A DNA stretch of 64,000 nucleotides from Gammaproteobacteria bacterium (GTDB taxonomy: Bacteria > Pseudomonadota > Gammaproteobacteria > Steroidobacterales > Steroidobacteraceae), in assembly GCA_025359205.1 (NCBI GenBank), contig JANYHD010000026.1:1-64000 (forward strand), written 5' to 3'. The position numbers and the translations under genes were made by a program. Below the pieces are notes generated by a model. The model was given only the letters and a program-made list of their open reading frames with translations. It had not been told where the DNA came from and did no database searches. Below, piece after piece: positions 38,926 to 48,039 of this stretch. The first letter of the stretch is position 1. Each line of letters begins with the position of its first letter.

Positions 38926-38956
38926 TGCTGCGAAAATGTCGTAGCATGTGCACATG
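38926..38956. promoter_or_regulatory. Nested inverted repeats at the aldehyde dehydrogenase start
   Basis: Arms TGCTGCGA (38926-38933) and TCGTAGCA (38939-38946) form an inverted repeat with one mismatch and a 5-bp spacer. It is followed by the perfect 12-bp palindrome CATGTGCACATG (38945-38956), which includes the start codon at 38954. This fills half of the 84-bp divergent gap between the hydantoinase and the dehydrogenase, and may be an operator controlling one or both. Confidence 0.45.
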
Positions 38957-40387
38957 AAAAACGCGACCCGCTTTTACATCAATGGCGCCTGGGTGGAGCC
39001 GCTCAGCACGGCGACGCTGCCGGTGATCAATCCGGCCACCGAAAAGCCCTTTGCCACCATCGCCATGGGTACGGTCGCCGACACCGCGCGGGCGATCGCC
39101 GCCGCGCGGGCTGCATTCCCCGCCTTTTCGCAGACCAGCAAGGCATACCGGTTGGAGCTGCTGCAGAAGATACTGGCCTTGTACAATGAACGCGCTGAGG
39201 AAATTGCGCAGGTTGTGTCCGACGAAATGGGTGCGCCGCTGCAGTTTGCGCGCGACGCGCAGGTGTGGGCCGGCCGTGCGCATCTCGAGGCCGCCATCGA
39301 GGCGCTCAAGTCCTTCCAGTTCGAGGAGCAGCGCGGCAATACCCGCGTCATCCGCGAGGCGATCGGGGTCGTGGGTCTCATCACGCCCTGGAACTGGCCG
39401 CTCAACCAGATCGTGACCAAGGTGGCTCCGGCGTTGGCGGCTGGCTGCACCATGGTGCTCAAGCCCAGCGAGATTGCGCCGCTCGACGGCCTCATCTTCG
39501 CAGAGATCGTACACGCGGCAGGTGTGCCGCCAGGCGTGTTCAACCTCGTCAATGGCGATGGCCCGACGGTGGGCCAGACTCTGGCCAGCCATCCGGATGT
39601 CGACATGGTGTCATTCACGGGTTCCACGCGCGCCGGCATTTTGGTTGCCAAGAGCGCCGCGGACACAGTCAAGCGCGTGACGCAGGAGCTCGGCGGTAAG
39701 TCGGCCAACATCATCCTGCCGGACGCCGACCTGCGCTCCGCGGTTACGCAGGGTGTAGCCGCCTGCTTCAGCAACAGCGGCCAGTCCTGCGATGCGCCGA
39801 CGCGCATGCTGGTGCCGAGGGACAAACTCGATGCGGTGCTCAAAATAGCGAAGGAGGCTGCGGAGAGCCACACGGTGGGTGATCCGCGTGCCGCGGGCAT
39901 CCAGCTCGGGCCCGTGGTGAGCGAGACGCAGTTCAACAAGATTCAGAAGCTCATTGCCGCAGGGATGGCCGAAGGTGCACCACTCGTGGCCGGAGGCCTC
40001 GGCCGGCCAGCGGGACTGGCGCACGGCTATTACGCGCGCCCGACGGTGTTTGGTCCGGTGCGTCCCGACATGGCGATCGCGCGCGAGGAAATCTTCGGGC
40101 CCGTGCTGGCGATCATCCCCTACGATTCCGAACAACAGGCGATCGATATTGCCAACGACACGGTGTACGGGTTGGCAGCCTACGTGCAATCAAGCAATTC
40201 GGAACATGCACGCGCAGTAGGCCGGCAGCTGCGCGCGGGTCAGGTGCAGCTGAACTATCCGGACTGGGACACGATGGCCCCGTTCGGCGGTTACAAGCAG
40301 TCGGGCAATGGGCGTGAATACGCTGACTGGGGCATCAGCGATTTTCTCGAGATCAAGGGTGTCATTGGCTTTGGGCCCGCGGCCTGA
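38954..40387 (+). CDS. NAD(P)-dependent aldehyde dehydrogenase
   Basis: This 477-residue class-I-type aldehyde dehydrogenase has LITPWNWPLNQIVTKVAPAL, the base Glu in TQELGGKSANI, the catalytic Cys in NSGQSCDAPTRML and PFGGYKQSGNGREYADWG. It is not of the BetB subtype, because it lacks the [11 protein letters not shown] block. ATG 38954 is used in preference to GTG 38948; the ribosome site is poor for both. It stands alone between divergent and convergent neighbours, overlapping the beta-hydroxyacid dehydrogenase by 26 bp. The substrate is unknown; an aldehyde from amine or alcohol oxidation is plausible. Confidence 0.9.
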   Translation: MKNATRFYINGAWVEPLSTATLPVINPATEKPFATIAMGTVADTARAIAAARAAFPAFSQTSKAYRLELLQKILALYNERAEEIAQVVSDEMGAPLQFARDAQVWAGRAHLEAAIEALKSFQFEEQRGNTRVIREAIGVVGLITPWNWPLNQIVTKVAPALAAGCTMVLKPSEIAPLDGLIFAEIVHAAGVPPGVFNLVNGDGPTVGQTLASHPDVDMVSFTGSTRAGILVAKSAADTVKRVTQELGGKSANIILPDADLRSAVTQGVAACFSNSGQSCDAPTRMLVPRDKLDAVLKIAKEAAESHTVGDPRAAGIQLGPVVSETQFNKIQKLIAAGMAEGAPLVAGGLGRPAGLAHGYYARPTVFGPVRPDMAIAREEIFGPVLAIIPYDSEQQAIDIANDTVYGLAAYVQSSNSEHARAVGRQLRAGQVQLNYPDWDTMAPFGGYKQSGNGREYADWGISDFLEIKGVIGFGPAA

Positions 40388-41333
40388 CTTCGAAGCCCTC
40401 GGCTGCTGGCTGGTCATCGACCATTTCCGCCGGGAAGCCCTCGCCCAGCACCTTGATGTGGCACGCGTCCTCGATGCGCCGGATGATGTTTGGTGAATGT
40501 TCGCGCGGGCCGTAGCGCCGCTCGCCGTCCTTGAAAATGTCGAGTACCAGCGGTGAAATTTCCAGCGGCACGTGCAACGAGCGCGCCAGCTGGTCGAACA
40601 ACCCCACGTCCTTGATCACCAGGTCCATCGTGAAACCGATGTCGCGGCTGCCATTGAGGATCACCTGCGATTCGGTCTCGTGGACGAATGAATTACCCGA
40701 GGAAATGCGGATCGCTTCGTAGGCGGTATTCATGTCCATGCCGGCGACCTTGCACACCGAGAGCGCTTCGGCCAGCGCCGCCAGATGTACGGTGCAGAGG
40801 TAATTGGTGACCACCTTGAGCGTCGAGGCCGAGCCCAGCGGCCCGGTGTGGAGGATCTGCCGGCCGAGTATCTTCAGCACGGGCAGCACCCGTTCGAATG
40901 CCGCACGGCTTCCGCCGGCAAAAATCGAGATGTTGCCGGTGGCGGCGCGGTGACAGCCTCCGGACACGGGACAATCCATCGCGAGGCCGCCCCTGGCCTC
41001 GACCAGGGCGCCAATGCGCCGGACCTCCGCCTGGTCGGTGGTGCTCATCTCGAGCCACACCTTGCTTGGCGTAAGGCCCGCCAGCACACCGTCCGCACTT
41101 TCCAGTACCGCGCGCGAAGCGGCGGGTGAGGGCAGGCAGGTGATCACGATGTCGACCTGCTCGGCCAGCGCCTTGGGCGTGGTCGCGCTGCCTGCGCCCT
41201 GGCTGACGAAGTGAGCAATCCGCTCGGCGTTCAGGTCGCGCACGGTCAGGTCCACGCCATGACGCAGCAGGTTTCCGGCCAGTTTTCCGCCTACGTTGCC
41301 GAGGCCAATGAATCCTATCCTTGGGTAGCTCAA
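40362..41333 (-). CDS. NAD-binding beta-hydroxyacid dehydrogenase (3-hydroxyisobutyrate dehydrogenase family)
   Basis: The 323-residue protein has the Rossmann motif GFIGLGNVGGKLAGNLL, the family substrate motif MDCPVSGGCHRAATGNISIFAGG, and a lysine-containing helix STLKVVTNYLCTVHLAALAEAL that supplies the catalytic Lys. TTG 41333 is the best start; residues further upstream in the open frame are not conserved and lie in the promoter gap. It is about 25 residues longer at the C-terminus than typical family members. Its substrate, a short beta-hydroxyacid or semialdehyde, cannot be read from sequence. Confidence 0.85.
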   Translation of the reverse strand: MSYPRIGFIGLGNVGGKLAGNLLRHGVDLTVRDLNAERIAHFVSQGAGSATTPKALAEQVDIVITCLPSPAASRAVLESADGVLAGLTPSKVWLEMSTTDQAEVRRIGALVEARGGLAMDCPVSGGCHRAATGNISIFAGGSRAAFERVLPVLKILGRQILHTGPLGSASTLKVVTNYLCTVHLAALAEALSVCKVAGMDMNTAYEAIRISSGNSFVHETESQVILNGSRDIGFTMDLVIKDVGLFDQLARSLHVPLEISPLVLDIFKDGERRYGPREHSPNIIRRIEDACHIKVLGEGFPAEMVDDQPAAEGFEVRPRAQSQ

Positions 41334-41559
41334 TCGATCACCATACGCTGAAGTAGAATGCTGGCGCAGCAGTGTACACAGCCGGACAGCGTATTTTCCC
41401 GGTCCGCTGGCGCTCAACAGGGTCCATCGCAAAAAGGCATATGGGAGCGCTGCGCTATCTGAATTTGCGGCCAGGCCGCCGCCGCGGCGCTTAACTCGAA
41501 CCGCGGCTGCATTTTCAGGCAATATCGCTGCGTCAGTTTCAAACCGGACATCAATAAGC
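41334..41559. promoter_or_regulatory. Divergent promoter region upstream of the MFS-betC operon
   Basis: This 226-bp gap separates the leftward dehydrogenase from the rightward 8-kb operon. It has no coding signal. It contains the 14-mer CTGCGCTATCTGAA (41450-41463), found identically in the intergenic region at 58855-58868, and GC-rich stretches around 41470-41515. A shared regulator or promoter element is possible. Confidence 0.45.
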
Positions 41560-42885
41560 ATGAGTCAACCGGATAGAACGACGCCTGCCGCGCCCGGCGC
41601 CTTGCCCTCCATGACGTACCGCTGGTACGTGCTGATCCTGATGTGCGCCGTCTACACGCTCAGCATCACCGACCGCTACATGATCACGCAGGTCCTCGAG
41701 CCGATCCGCTTGGAACTGCATCTCACGGCAGGCGGAGTGGGTGCCCTGACGGGCCTGACGCTCGGGTTGTTCTACATCACCATGGGGTTCCCAATCGCCT
41801 GGCTCATTGACCGCGGCAGCCGGCGCGCGATTGTATCCGCCTCGATCATCGGCTGGTCTGCCATGACCATTTCGACCGGGTTGTCGCGCAACTATTGGCA
41901 GTTGCTGGTCTCGCGCGTCGGCATCGGCGTGGGCGAGGCGGGCGGCACGCCGGGCGCGAACTCGCTGATCTCGGACTATTTCCCCGCGGCGCGCCGACCG
42001 ATGGCGGCGACGGTGTTCTCACTGGGCGCGCCGATCGGGGCGTATTTCGCCTCCGACACGACGGGCGCGATTGCCGATCTGCATGGGTGGCGCGCGCCGT
42101 TCCTATGGCTCGGCCTGCCAGGGGTCATCGTCGGCCTGCTGATCTATTTCACGATACGCGAGCCACGCCGCGGCAATCTCGACGCCCACATTGCCGATGC
42201 CAAGCCCTCGATCATGGACGCCATGCGCTACCTGTGGACGCAACGCTCGGCCGTGCATGTGATGGCTGCGAGCGCGCTGACGGCGCTGTGGGGCTGGGGA
42301 CTCATGTACTGGACGCCGACCTTCCTGAAGGAGGTGTATGGGCTTTCGCCAGGGCAGGCCGGCGCGATCACGGGCAATATTCATCTGTTCGGCGGCTGCG
42401 CGGCCACCGTGTTCACCGGCTGGCTCCTGACGCGGCCGTCGATGGCCGATCCGCGGCGCATCGTGCGCCTGATGGGCTGGTGGATCGGCAGCGCGACGCT
42501 GGTGTCGCTGGTGATCTACACCACACATTCGCTGTCGCTGGTGCGGGTGCTGTTCTGGCTGTTCATCCCATCGATCTATTTCTACATTGGCCCATGCTTC
42601 GGCCTGTTGCTGAACCTGGCAGAGCCGCGTATGCGCGCCGTGTTCTGCGCGGCGACCCTGTTCGCCGCAAACTTCCTCAACTTGATCGTGGCTCCAGTAG
42701 GCGTGGGCAGCATCGCCGACTGGCTGGGCCCGGGCCACGTCGAGACCCCTGAATCGCTGCGCATCGCGATGCTGTGCCTGGTGCCGACTGGCCTGTGGGC
42801 CACGTTCCATTACTTCTGGTCAACCCGCCGGATCGTGGCCGACCAGGAGCGGGCAACCGGCATCCCCGTGCAAGCCCCCGCCTGA
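41560..42885 (+). CDS. MFS transporter (spinster-like)
   Basis: This 441-residue inner-membrane protein has about twelve predicted helices and the MFS signature loops WLIDRGSRRAIVSASI (loop 2-3), GIGVGEAGGTPGANSLI and YFPAARRPMA. These are typical of the spinster-type subgroup common in proteobacterial catabolic clusters. It begins the operon ending with choline sulfatase. It may bring in choline sulfate or the substrate of the enolase-superfamily enzyme that follows 11 bp later. Confidence 0.88.
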   Translation: MSQPDRTTPAAPGALPSMTYRWYVLILMCAVYTLSITDRYMITQVLEPIRLELHLTAGGVGALTGLTLGLFYITMGFPIAWLIDRGSRRAIVSASIIGWSAMTISTGLSRNYWQLLVSRVGIGVGEAGGTPGANSLISDYFPAARRPMAATVFSLGAPIGAYFASDTTGAIADLHGWRAPFLWLGLPGVIVGLLIYFTIREPRRGNLDAHIADAKPSIMDAMRYLWTQRSAVHVMAASALTALWGWGLMYWTPTFLKEVYGLSPGQAGAITGNIHLFGGCAATVFTGWLLTRPSMADPRRIVRLMGWWIGSATLVSLVIYTTHSLSLVRVLFWLFIPSIYFYIGPCFGLLLNLAEPRMRAVFCAATLFAANFLNLIVAPVGVGSIADWLGPGHVETPESLRIAMLCLVPTGLWATFHYFWSTRRIVADQERATGIPVQAPA

Positions 42886-42896
42886 AGGACCTGCGC

Positions 42897-44084
42897 ATGA
42901 CCCTCAAGGACATCAAGACTTTCGTGGTCGGCAATCCGCCGCCGCATTACGGCGGCCGCTATTTCGTGTTCGTGAAGCTGACCACCAGCGGCAACGTGAA
43001 CGGCATCGGCGAAGCGTATTGCCTGCCGTTTCATCCCGACATCGTAGTGAAGATGCTCGAGGACGTGTTCGAGCGCTACCTGCAGGGCCAGGATCCGCAC
43101 GACATCGAGGCGATGTGGCGGCGCGTGTACTCGGCGGGATTCACCCAGCATCCCGACCTCGCGCTCATGGGCGTGCTGAGTGCGCTGGAGATGGCCTGCT
43201 GGGACATCGTCGGCAAGGAAGCCGGGCAGCCGGTGTACAAGCTGCTCGGCGGCCGCGTGCACGAGCGGCTGCGCTCTTACACCTACATCTACGCGCGGCC
43301 CGGTGACAAGACTGATGTCTATCAGGACCCGGATCTGTCGGCGCAGCGTGCGGCTGAATATCTTGCGCAGGGTTTTACGGCCATCAAGTTCGATCCCGTG
43401 GGTCCTTATTCCGCCTTCGATGGGCGGCAGCTTTCACTTCCGGCGCTCGAGCTATCTGAGCGCTTCGCGCGCCAGCTGCGCGAGGCCGTCGGCAACAAGG
43501 CGGACCTGCTGTTTGGTACGCATGGCCAGATGACCGCGGCCGGCGCGATCCGCCTGGCGCGCCGCCTGGAGCCCTACGATCCGCTGTGGTTCGAGGAACC
43601 CGTGCCGCCTGATGCGCCCGAGGAGATGGCGCGCGTGGCGCGCGGCACAAGCATTCCGATTGCCACCGGCGAGCGACTGACTACTAAGTATGATTTTGCA
43701 CGGCTCCTGCGGGCTGGTTCGGCGGCGATCTTCCAGATGAATCTCGGGCGCGTTGGTGGCCTGCTCGAGGCGAAGAAGATCGCCGGCATGGCCGAAGTGC
43801 AGCATGTGCAGATCGCGCCGCACCTGTATTGCGGCCCTGTGGTCGGCGCCGCCAACATCCAGCTCGCCACCTGCAGCCCGAACTTCCTGATCCTCGAGGG
43901 CATCGAGCGCTGGGACGGATTCCACGCCGAGATCCTGCGCAAGCCCATCCGCTGGAGCGAAGGCTACGTGATTCCCCCGACCGAACCGGGGCTCGGCGTG
44001 GAACTGAATGAGGAGGTGGCGCTGCGTCATCCCTACGAAGGCGCGCAGCTCCACCTCGAAATGGCCGGGCATCCGATCGTCTAG
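42897..44084 (+). CDS. Enolase-superfamily enzyme, mandelate racemase/muconate lactonizing type
   Basis: This 395-residue enzyme has the capping domain and barrel of the mandelate racemase family. The base-type Lys164 is in TAIKFDP, metal ligands Glu233/234 and Glu259 are in WFEEPVPP and ATGERL, and His309 is in IAPHLYCG. The usual first metal ligand, Asp at the end of the third strand, appears replaced: the segment reads LLFGTHGQMT, with Gly207 and His209 nearby. AAGGA lies 8 nt before ATG 42897, which sits 11 bp after the transporter stop. Candidate roles are a sugar-acid dehydratase, a cycloisomerase or an epimerase; one family branch epimerises hydroxyproline betaines, but this protein does not obviously belong to it. 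Confidence 0.85.
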   Translation: MTLKDIKTFVVGNPPPHYGGRYFVFVKLTTSGNVNGIGEAYCLPFHPDIVVKMLEDVFERYLQGQDPHDIEAMWRRVYSAGFTQHPDLALMGVLSALEMACWDIVGKEAGQPVYKLLGGRVHERLRSYTYIYARPGDKTDVYQDPDLSAQRAAEYLAQGFTAIKFDPVGPYSAFDGRQLSLPALELSERFARQLREAVGNKADLLFGTHGQMTAAGAIRLARRLEPYDPLWFEEPVPPDAPEEMARVARGTSIPIATGERLTTKYDFARLLRAGSAAIFQMNLGRVGGLLEAKKIAGMAEVQHVQIAPHLYCGPVVGAANIQLATCSPNFLILEGIERWDGFHAEILRKPIRWSEGYVIPPTEPGLGVELNEEVALRHPYEGAQLHLEMAGHPIV

Positions 44085-44092
44085 GGCCGTAC

Positions 44093-45709
44093 GTGGACCC
44101 AGTGGATTACATCATCGTCGGTGGCGGCACGGCCGGTTGCCTCGTGGCCGATCGGCTCTCGGCGAGCGGCCGCGATCGCGTGCTGTTGCTGGAGGCGGGC
44201 GGGAGCGACCGGCGCGCGTGGGTGCGCGTGCCGATCGGTTACGGGCGCACGTTCAACGACCCGGCGGTGAACTGGATGTACGAGGCCGAGCCGGAGCCCG
44301 CGCTCGACGGCGTGCGCAGCTACTGGCCGCGTGGCAAGGTGCTGGGCGGTTCGGGCTCGATCAACGCGATGGTCTACGCGCGCGGCCAACCCGCCGACTA
44401 CGACGACTGGCGTGATCTGGGCAATCCCGGCTGGGGTTGGAGCGACGTGCTGCCGCATTTTCGTGCTATCGAGGATCGTGGCGGCGTAGGCGCGGAAGCT
44501 GCAGCCACGCACGGCCCGCTCCGCGTCACGGACGTTACCACGCAGGCGCACCCGCTGGTGCGCGCCTACATTGAGGCTTGCGCTGCGATCGGCTACGCGT
44601 ACACGCCGGACTTCAACGGCGCGCAGCCCGAGGGCGTCGGCGTTTACCAGATTACGACGCGCAAGGGATTGCGCGAATCGACAGCCACGGCGTTCCTGCG
44701 GCCGGCGCTGCGCCGGAAGAACCTGGAGCTGTGGTTGCGCACGCAGGTGCTGCGACTTGATTTCGAGGGGCGCCGCGCGGCGGGGGTCACCTGCCTGCGC
44801 GGCGGGCAGACCCTTGCGCTTCGCGCGCGCAAGGCCGTGGTGCTGTGCGCGGGCAGCGTCAACTCGCCGCAACTCCTGCAGCTGTCCGGCATCGGGCCAG
44901 GGGCAATGCTGCAAGGCTTTGGCATCCCGACGGTTCATGAGCTGCCGGCTGTGGGACGAAACCTGCAGGATCACCTGGCCGTCTCTTATTTCTACCGTTC
45001 GCGCGTGTCGACGCTGAACAATCGGCTCTATCCCTGGTGGGGCAAGATGCTGGCGGGCATGCAGTACGTGCTGACCCGCCGCGGCCCGCTGTCGATGAGC
45101 GTCAACCAGGGCGGCGGCTTCATCCGCAGCAATGAGAAACTGCGCACACCCGACCTGCAGCTCTACTTCAATCCGGCGAGCTACACGGCAAGCCGCACCC
45201 GCACGCGCCGTCTCATGAACCCCGATCCCTTCCCCGGGTTCCTGACCTCCTTCAATTCCTGCCGGCCCACGAGCCGCGGACACCTGGAGATCCGCTCGCC
45301 CGATCCGCTCGTGCAGCCGGCGATTTATCCTAATTACCTCTCGACGGAGCAAGACCGGCAGGACGTCATAGTTGGTGCACACCTGATGCGCCGGCTCACG
45401 GCGGCGAAACCGCTCGCCGCGCTCATAGACCACGAAATGCTGCCGGGTGCGGCCAAGACCACCGACGAGGAACTGCTGCAGGATTTTCGGGAGCGCGCGG
45501 GAACCGTATTCCACCCGGTCAGCACTTGCGTGATGGGCAAGGATCCTGTTACTTCGGTCGTGGACGCACGACTGCGCGTGCATGGCCTCGCTGGCCTGCG
45601 CGTCATTGACGCATCCGTGTTCCCGACCGTGACTTCCGGCAATACCAATGGACCGACGGCCATGGTGGCGGAGAAGGGCGCGGCCATGCTGCTGGCGGAC
45701 GCGGAATGA
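44093..45709 (+). CDS. GMC-family FAD oxidoreductase, choline dehydrogenase-like
   Basis: The 538-residue flavoprotein has [20 protein letters not shown], the GMC signature [20 protein letters not shown], and active-site regions [12 protein letters not shown] and [17 protein letters not shown]. It lacks the BetA-specific HFLPMAVSYDG block of the 6364 gene, so the substrate may be another primary or secondary alcohol. GTG 44093 lies 8 bp after the enolase-family stop with AGGG upstream. Its place in the betC operon makes choline a possible substrate. Confidence 0.88.
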   Translation: MDPVDYIIVGGGTAGCLVADRLSASGRDRVLLLEAGGSDRRAWVRVPIGYGRTFNDPAVNWMYEAEPEPALDGVRSYWPRGKVLGGSGSINAMVYARGQPADYDDWRDLGNPGWGWSDVLPHFRAIEDRGGVGAEAAATHGPLRVTDVTTQAHPLVRAYIEACAAIGYAYTPDFNGAQPEGVGVYQITTRKGLRESTATAFLRPALRRKNLELWLRTQVLRLDFEGRRAAGVTCLRGGQTLALRARKAVVLCAGSVNSPQLLQLSGIGPGAMLQGFGIPTVHELPAVGRNLQDHLAVSYFYRSRVSTLNNRLYPWWGKMLAGMQYVLTRRGPLSMSVNQGGGFIRSNEKLRTPDLQLYFNPASYTASRTRTRRLMNPDPFPGFLTSFNSCRPTSRGHLEIRSPDPLVQPAIYPNYLSTEQDRQDVIVGAHLMRRLTAAKPLAALIDHEMLPGAAKTTDEELLQDFRERAGTVFHPVSTCVMGKDPVTSVVDARLRVHGLAGLRVIDASVFPTVTSGNTNGPTAMVAEKGAAMLLADAE

Positions 45710-45719
45710 GGGCCTGGAG

Positions 45720-47036
45720 ATGAAGCCGATCCAAGTATTCATGGGCGCGGCATTGCTGTTCATGGCGTCCGTCGTCGCGTCGCAGACGCAGGCGCAGATC
45801 GATGGGCCACCGAGCCGTCCGGTTGTGGATGCGCCCGAACTCGCTGCACTCGGCCACCATGCGGTCGGCGTGCGCACGATCAAACTCGTGGACCACGACG
45901 CCAGCGACGTGGTCGCGCCACACCGTGATCGCATGCTGCTGGTGGACCTGTGGTATCCGGCCGTAGCGGTCCGCGGCGCGAAGCCGGCCATCTACAGCGG
46001 CAGCCTGCCTGCGGAACAACCTGGTCCGCCCGCGGTCTTCACGGTGCCGGGCCTGGCCGTACGCAATGCCCGGCCTGAGGGTGGCCACTACCCGCTGGTG
46101 ATTGTTTCGCATGGACGCAGCAACGCCACGGCCGCCCTCAGTTGGCTGACCGAGAATCTCGCTTCCAAGGGCTACGTGGTGGCCGCGATCCGTCATGCCG
46201 ACCGGCCGCGCACAGAGGCACTGGAAGGGCCCGAGATCCTGTTGCGCCGTCCACTCGACATCGCCTTCGTCGCGCGCTCACTGCAGGCATCCCTGGCGCA
46301 TGAAGGACTGATCGATCCGGAGCGTACGGCGCTGATCGGCTATTCCATGGGCGGATACGGCGTGTTGATCGATGCTGGCGCCGCGCTCGACCCACAGGGC
46401 GGTCCCTGCAAGCGGGTGCCGGGTGGCGCGCTGCTGCCCTACGCGGCCGGCGGCCCGTTGCAGCCCGCGACGCTCGTCGCACACCTTCGGGCTGTGGTCG
46501 CCATGGCCCCCTGGGGTGAGGCCGTCGGGGCCTGGGGCAGCACCGGACTTTCCGGCGTTACAGCGCCGCTGTTCCTGATTGCCGGCGACCGCGATCATAC
46601 GGTGGACTATCCAAGTGGCGCGCGCGCCATCCTCGAGGCCACGACCAGCGCGCCGCGGTACTTGCTGACCTACCAGGGCGGCGGCCACGCTATTGGCCTC
46701 GGGCCGGCGCCGCCCACCATGCGCAGCAACACCTGGGATATCAGCTGGTTCGAGGACCCGGTCTGGCGCAAGGATCGCATCATCGCCATCAACCTGCACA
46801 TGATCACGGCGTTCCTTGATCGCTACGTGAAGGGTGACGAGAGCCGCGCGGCTTACCTCGATGGCCTGGTGCCCGAGTCTACGGCTGGCAGCTGGCAGGC
46901 GCTCCCGGGCACTCCGTTTGGCGCGCGTAGCCCAGGCACCAACGGCGTGACGTTGTGGAAGGGCTTCCAGCGCGATTATGCCGAGGGCCTTGAGCTGTTG
47001 CGGCGCGATGCGCAAAGCGCCGGCACGCAGAAATGA
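45720..47036 (+). CDS. Exported alpha/beta hydrolase
   Basis: The 438-residue protein has a signal peptide ([21 protein letters not shown]) and an alpha/beta hydrolase fold with nucleophile Ser in [12 protein letters not shown], Asp in [12 protein letters not shown] and His in QGGGHAIGL. It resembles platelet-activating-factor acetylhydrolase/dienelactone hydrolase-type enzymes. The oxyanion region [12 protein letters not shown] precedes the nucleophile. ATG 45720 has GAGGG 7 nt upstream. It is periplasmic or secreted. It could hydrolyse an ester of choline or of the sugar acid handled by the operon. Confidence 0.82.
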   Translation: MKPIQVFMGAALLFMASVVASQTQAQIDGPPSRPVVDAPELAALGHHAVGVRTIKLVDHDASDVVAPHRDRMLLVDLWYPAVAVRGAKPAIYSGSLPAEQPGPPAVFTVPGLAVRNARPEGGHYPLVIVSHGRSNATAALSWLTENLASKGYVVAAIRHADRPRTEALEGPEILLRRPLDIAFVARSLQASLAHEGLIDPERTALIGYSMGGYGVLIDAGAALDPQGGPCKRVPGGALLPYAAGGPLQPATLVAHLRAVVAMAPWGEAVGAWGSTGLSGVTAPLFLIAGDRDHTVDYPSGARAILEATTSAPRYLLTYQGGGHAIGLGPAPPTMRSNTWDISWFEDPVWRKDRIIAINLHMITAFLDRYVKGDESRAAYLDGLVPESTAGSWQALPGTPFGARSPGTNGVTLWKGFQRDYAEGLELLRRDAQSAGTQK

Positions 47037-47085
47037 AGCCGTACCCCTCGATGAAGAAACCGCACGCCTCGATAAACCTGCGCGC

Positions 47086-48018
47086 ATGAGTGGCATCAGG
47101 CTGCTCGATGGCGGCATGGGCCGTGAACTCCATCGCATGGGTGCGCCATTCCGGCAGCCCGAGTGGTCCGCGCTCGCACTGATCGAGGCGCCACAGTTCG
47201 TAACCCGCGCGCATGAGGCCTACGTGGCCGCCGGCGCCGATATCATCACCACCAATACCTATGCCGTCGTGCCGTTTCACATTGGCGCCGAGCGCTTCAA
47301 CGCAGAAGGCCGTGCGCTCGCGGAGCTTGCGGGCCGGCTCGCGCGTGGCGTCGCGGACCGCGCGGCGCGGCCGGTGGCCGTGGCGGGTTCACTCCCGCCA
47401 CCCTGCGGATCGTATCGAGCCGAGTGGTTCGATGCATCTGTGGCACGACCCATTGTGCAAACGCTGATAGCTGCGCTGGAACCGTGGGTCGATTTCTGGC
47501 TGGCCGAGACGCTGAGCCGGATCGCCGAGGCTGAGCTCGTGCGCGAACTGATCGGACCGGCCGGAGATCCACGCGTCAAGCCGCTGTGGCTCTCATTTAC
47601 TGTGGAAGACGCAGCAGGCATGACTACACCGGCACGGCTGCGCTCCGGCGAATCGATCGGGGACGCCGCCGCCGCTGCACTGCGCCTGGGCGCCAAAGCG
47701 CTGCTGTTCAATTGCAGTCAGCCCGAGGTGATGGGCGCGGCGGTGGATGAAGCCAGGCGGGTGTTGCGCGAGGTGGGACCTGCGGTGGCGGGATCTGCGG
47801 CGACGGACATGCAGATCGGCGTGTACGCCAACGCTTTTCCGCCGGTGAACGCTGCGCTCGCCGAGGCCAACGTGGAACTCAGCGCGATCCGCGCCGACCT
47901 GACGCCCACGGCCTATGGCGCCTGGGCCAGGGACTGGGCTGCGCGTGGTGCGAGTATCATCGGCGGCTGCTGTGGCGTCGGCCCTGAACACATCGCCGCG
48001 CTGCGCGCCGCCCTTTGA
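47086..48018 (+). CDS. Homocysteine S-methyltransferase (BHMT/MmuM family)
   Basis: The 310-residue barrel enzyme transfers a methyl group to homocysteine. The three zinc-binding cysteines are present: Cys210 in LLFNCSQPE and Cys295/Cys296 in IIGGCCGVGPEHI. The N-terminus has the family motif LLDGGMGREL, and ADIITTNTYAV follows. The methyl donor may be glycine betaine (BHMT), S-methylmethionine (MmuM) or another methylated compound; the context favours betaine. In that case this gene offers a cobalamin-free route from betaine to dimethylglycine plus methionine. ATG 47086 is 49 bp after the hydrolase stop. Confidence 0.85.
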   Translation: MSGIRLLDGGMGRELHRMGAPFRQPEWSALALIEAPQFVTRAHEAYVAAGADIITTNTYAVVPFHIGAERFNAEGRALAELAGRLARGVADRAARPVAVAGSLPPPCGSYRAEWFDASVARPIVQTLIAALEPWVDFWLAETLSRIAEAELVRELIGPAGDPRVKPLWLSFTVEDAAGMTTPARLRSGESIGDAAAAALRLGAKALLFNCSQPEVMGAAVDEARRVLREVGPAVAGSAATDMQIGVYANAFPPVNAALAEANVELSAIRADLTPTAYGAWARDWAARGASIIGGCCGVGPEHIAALRAAL

Positions 48019-48039
48019 TACCAGGACTGCGAACCAATC

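Noticed and set aside
38869-39592. N-terminal extension of the hydantoinase open frame beyond 38869
   Set aside because: The extra residues are antisense to the aldehyde dehydrogenase and lie before the conserved phosphate loop.
44081-45991. 636-codon open frame antisense to the second GMC gene
   Set aside because: The sense GMC enzyme is intact; the antisense frame crosses two genes and lacks motifs.
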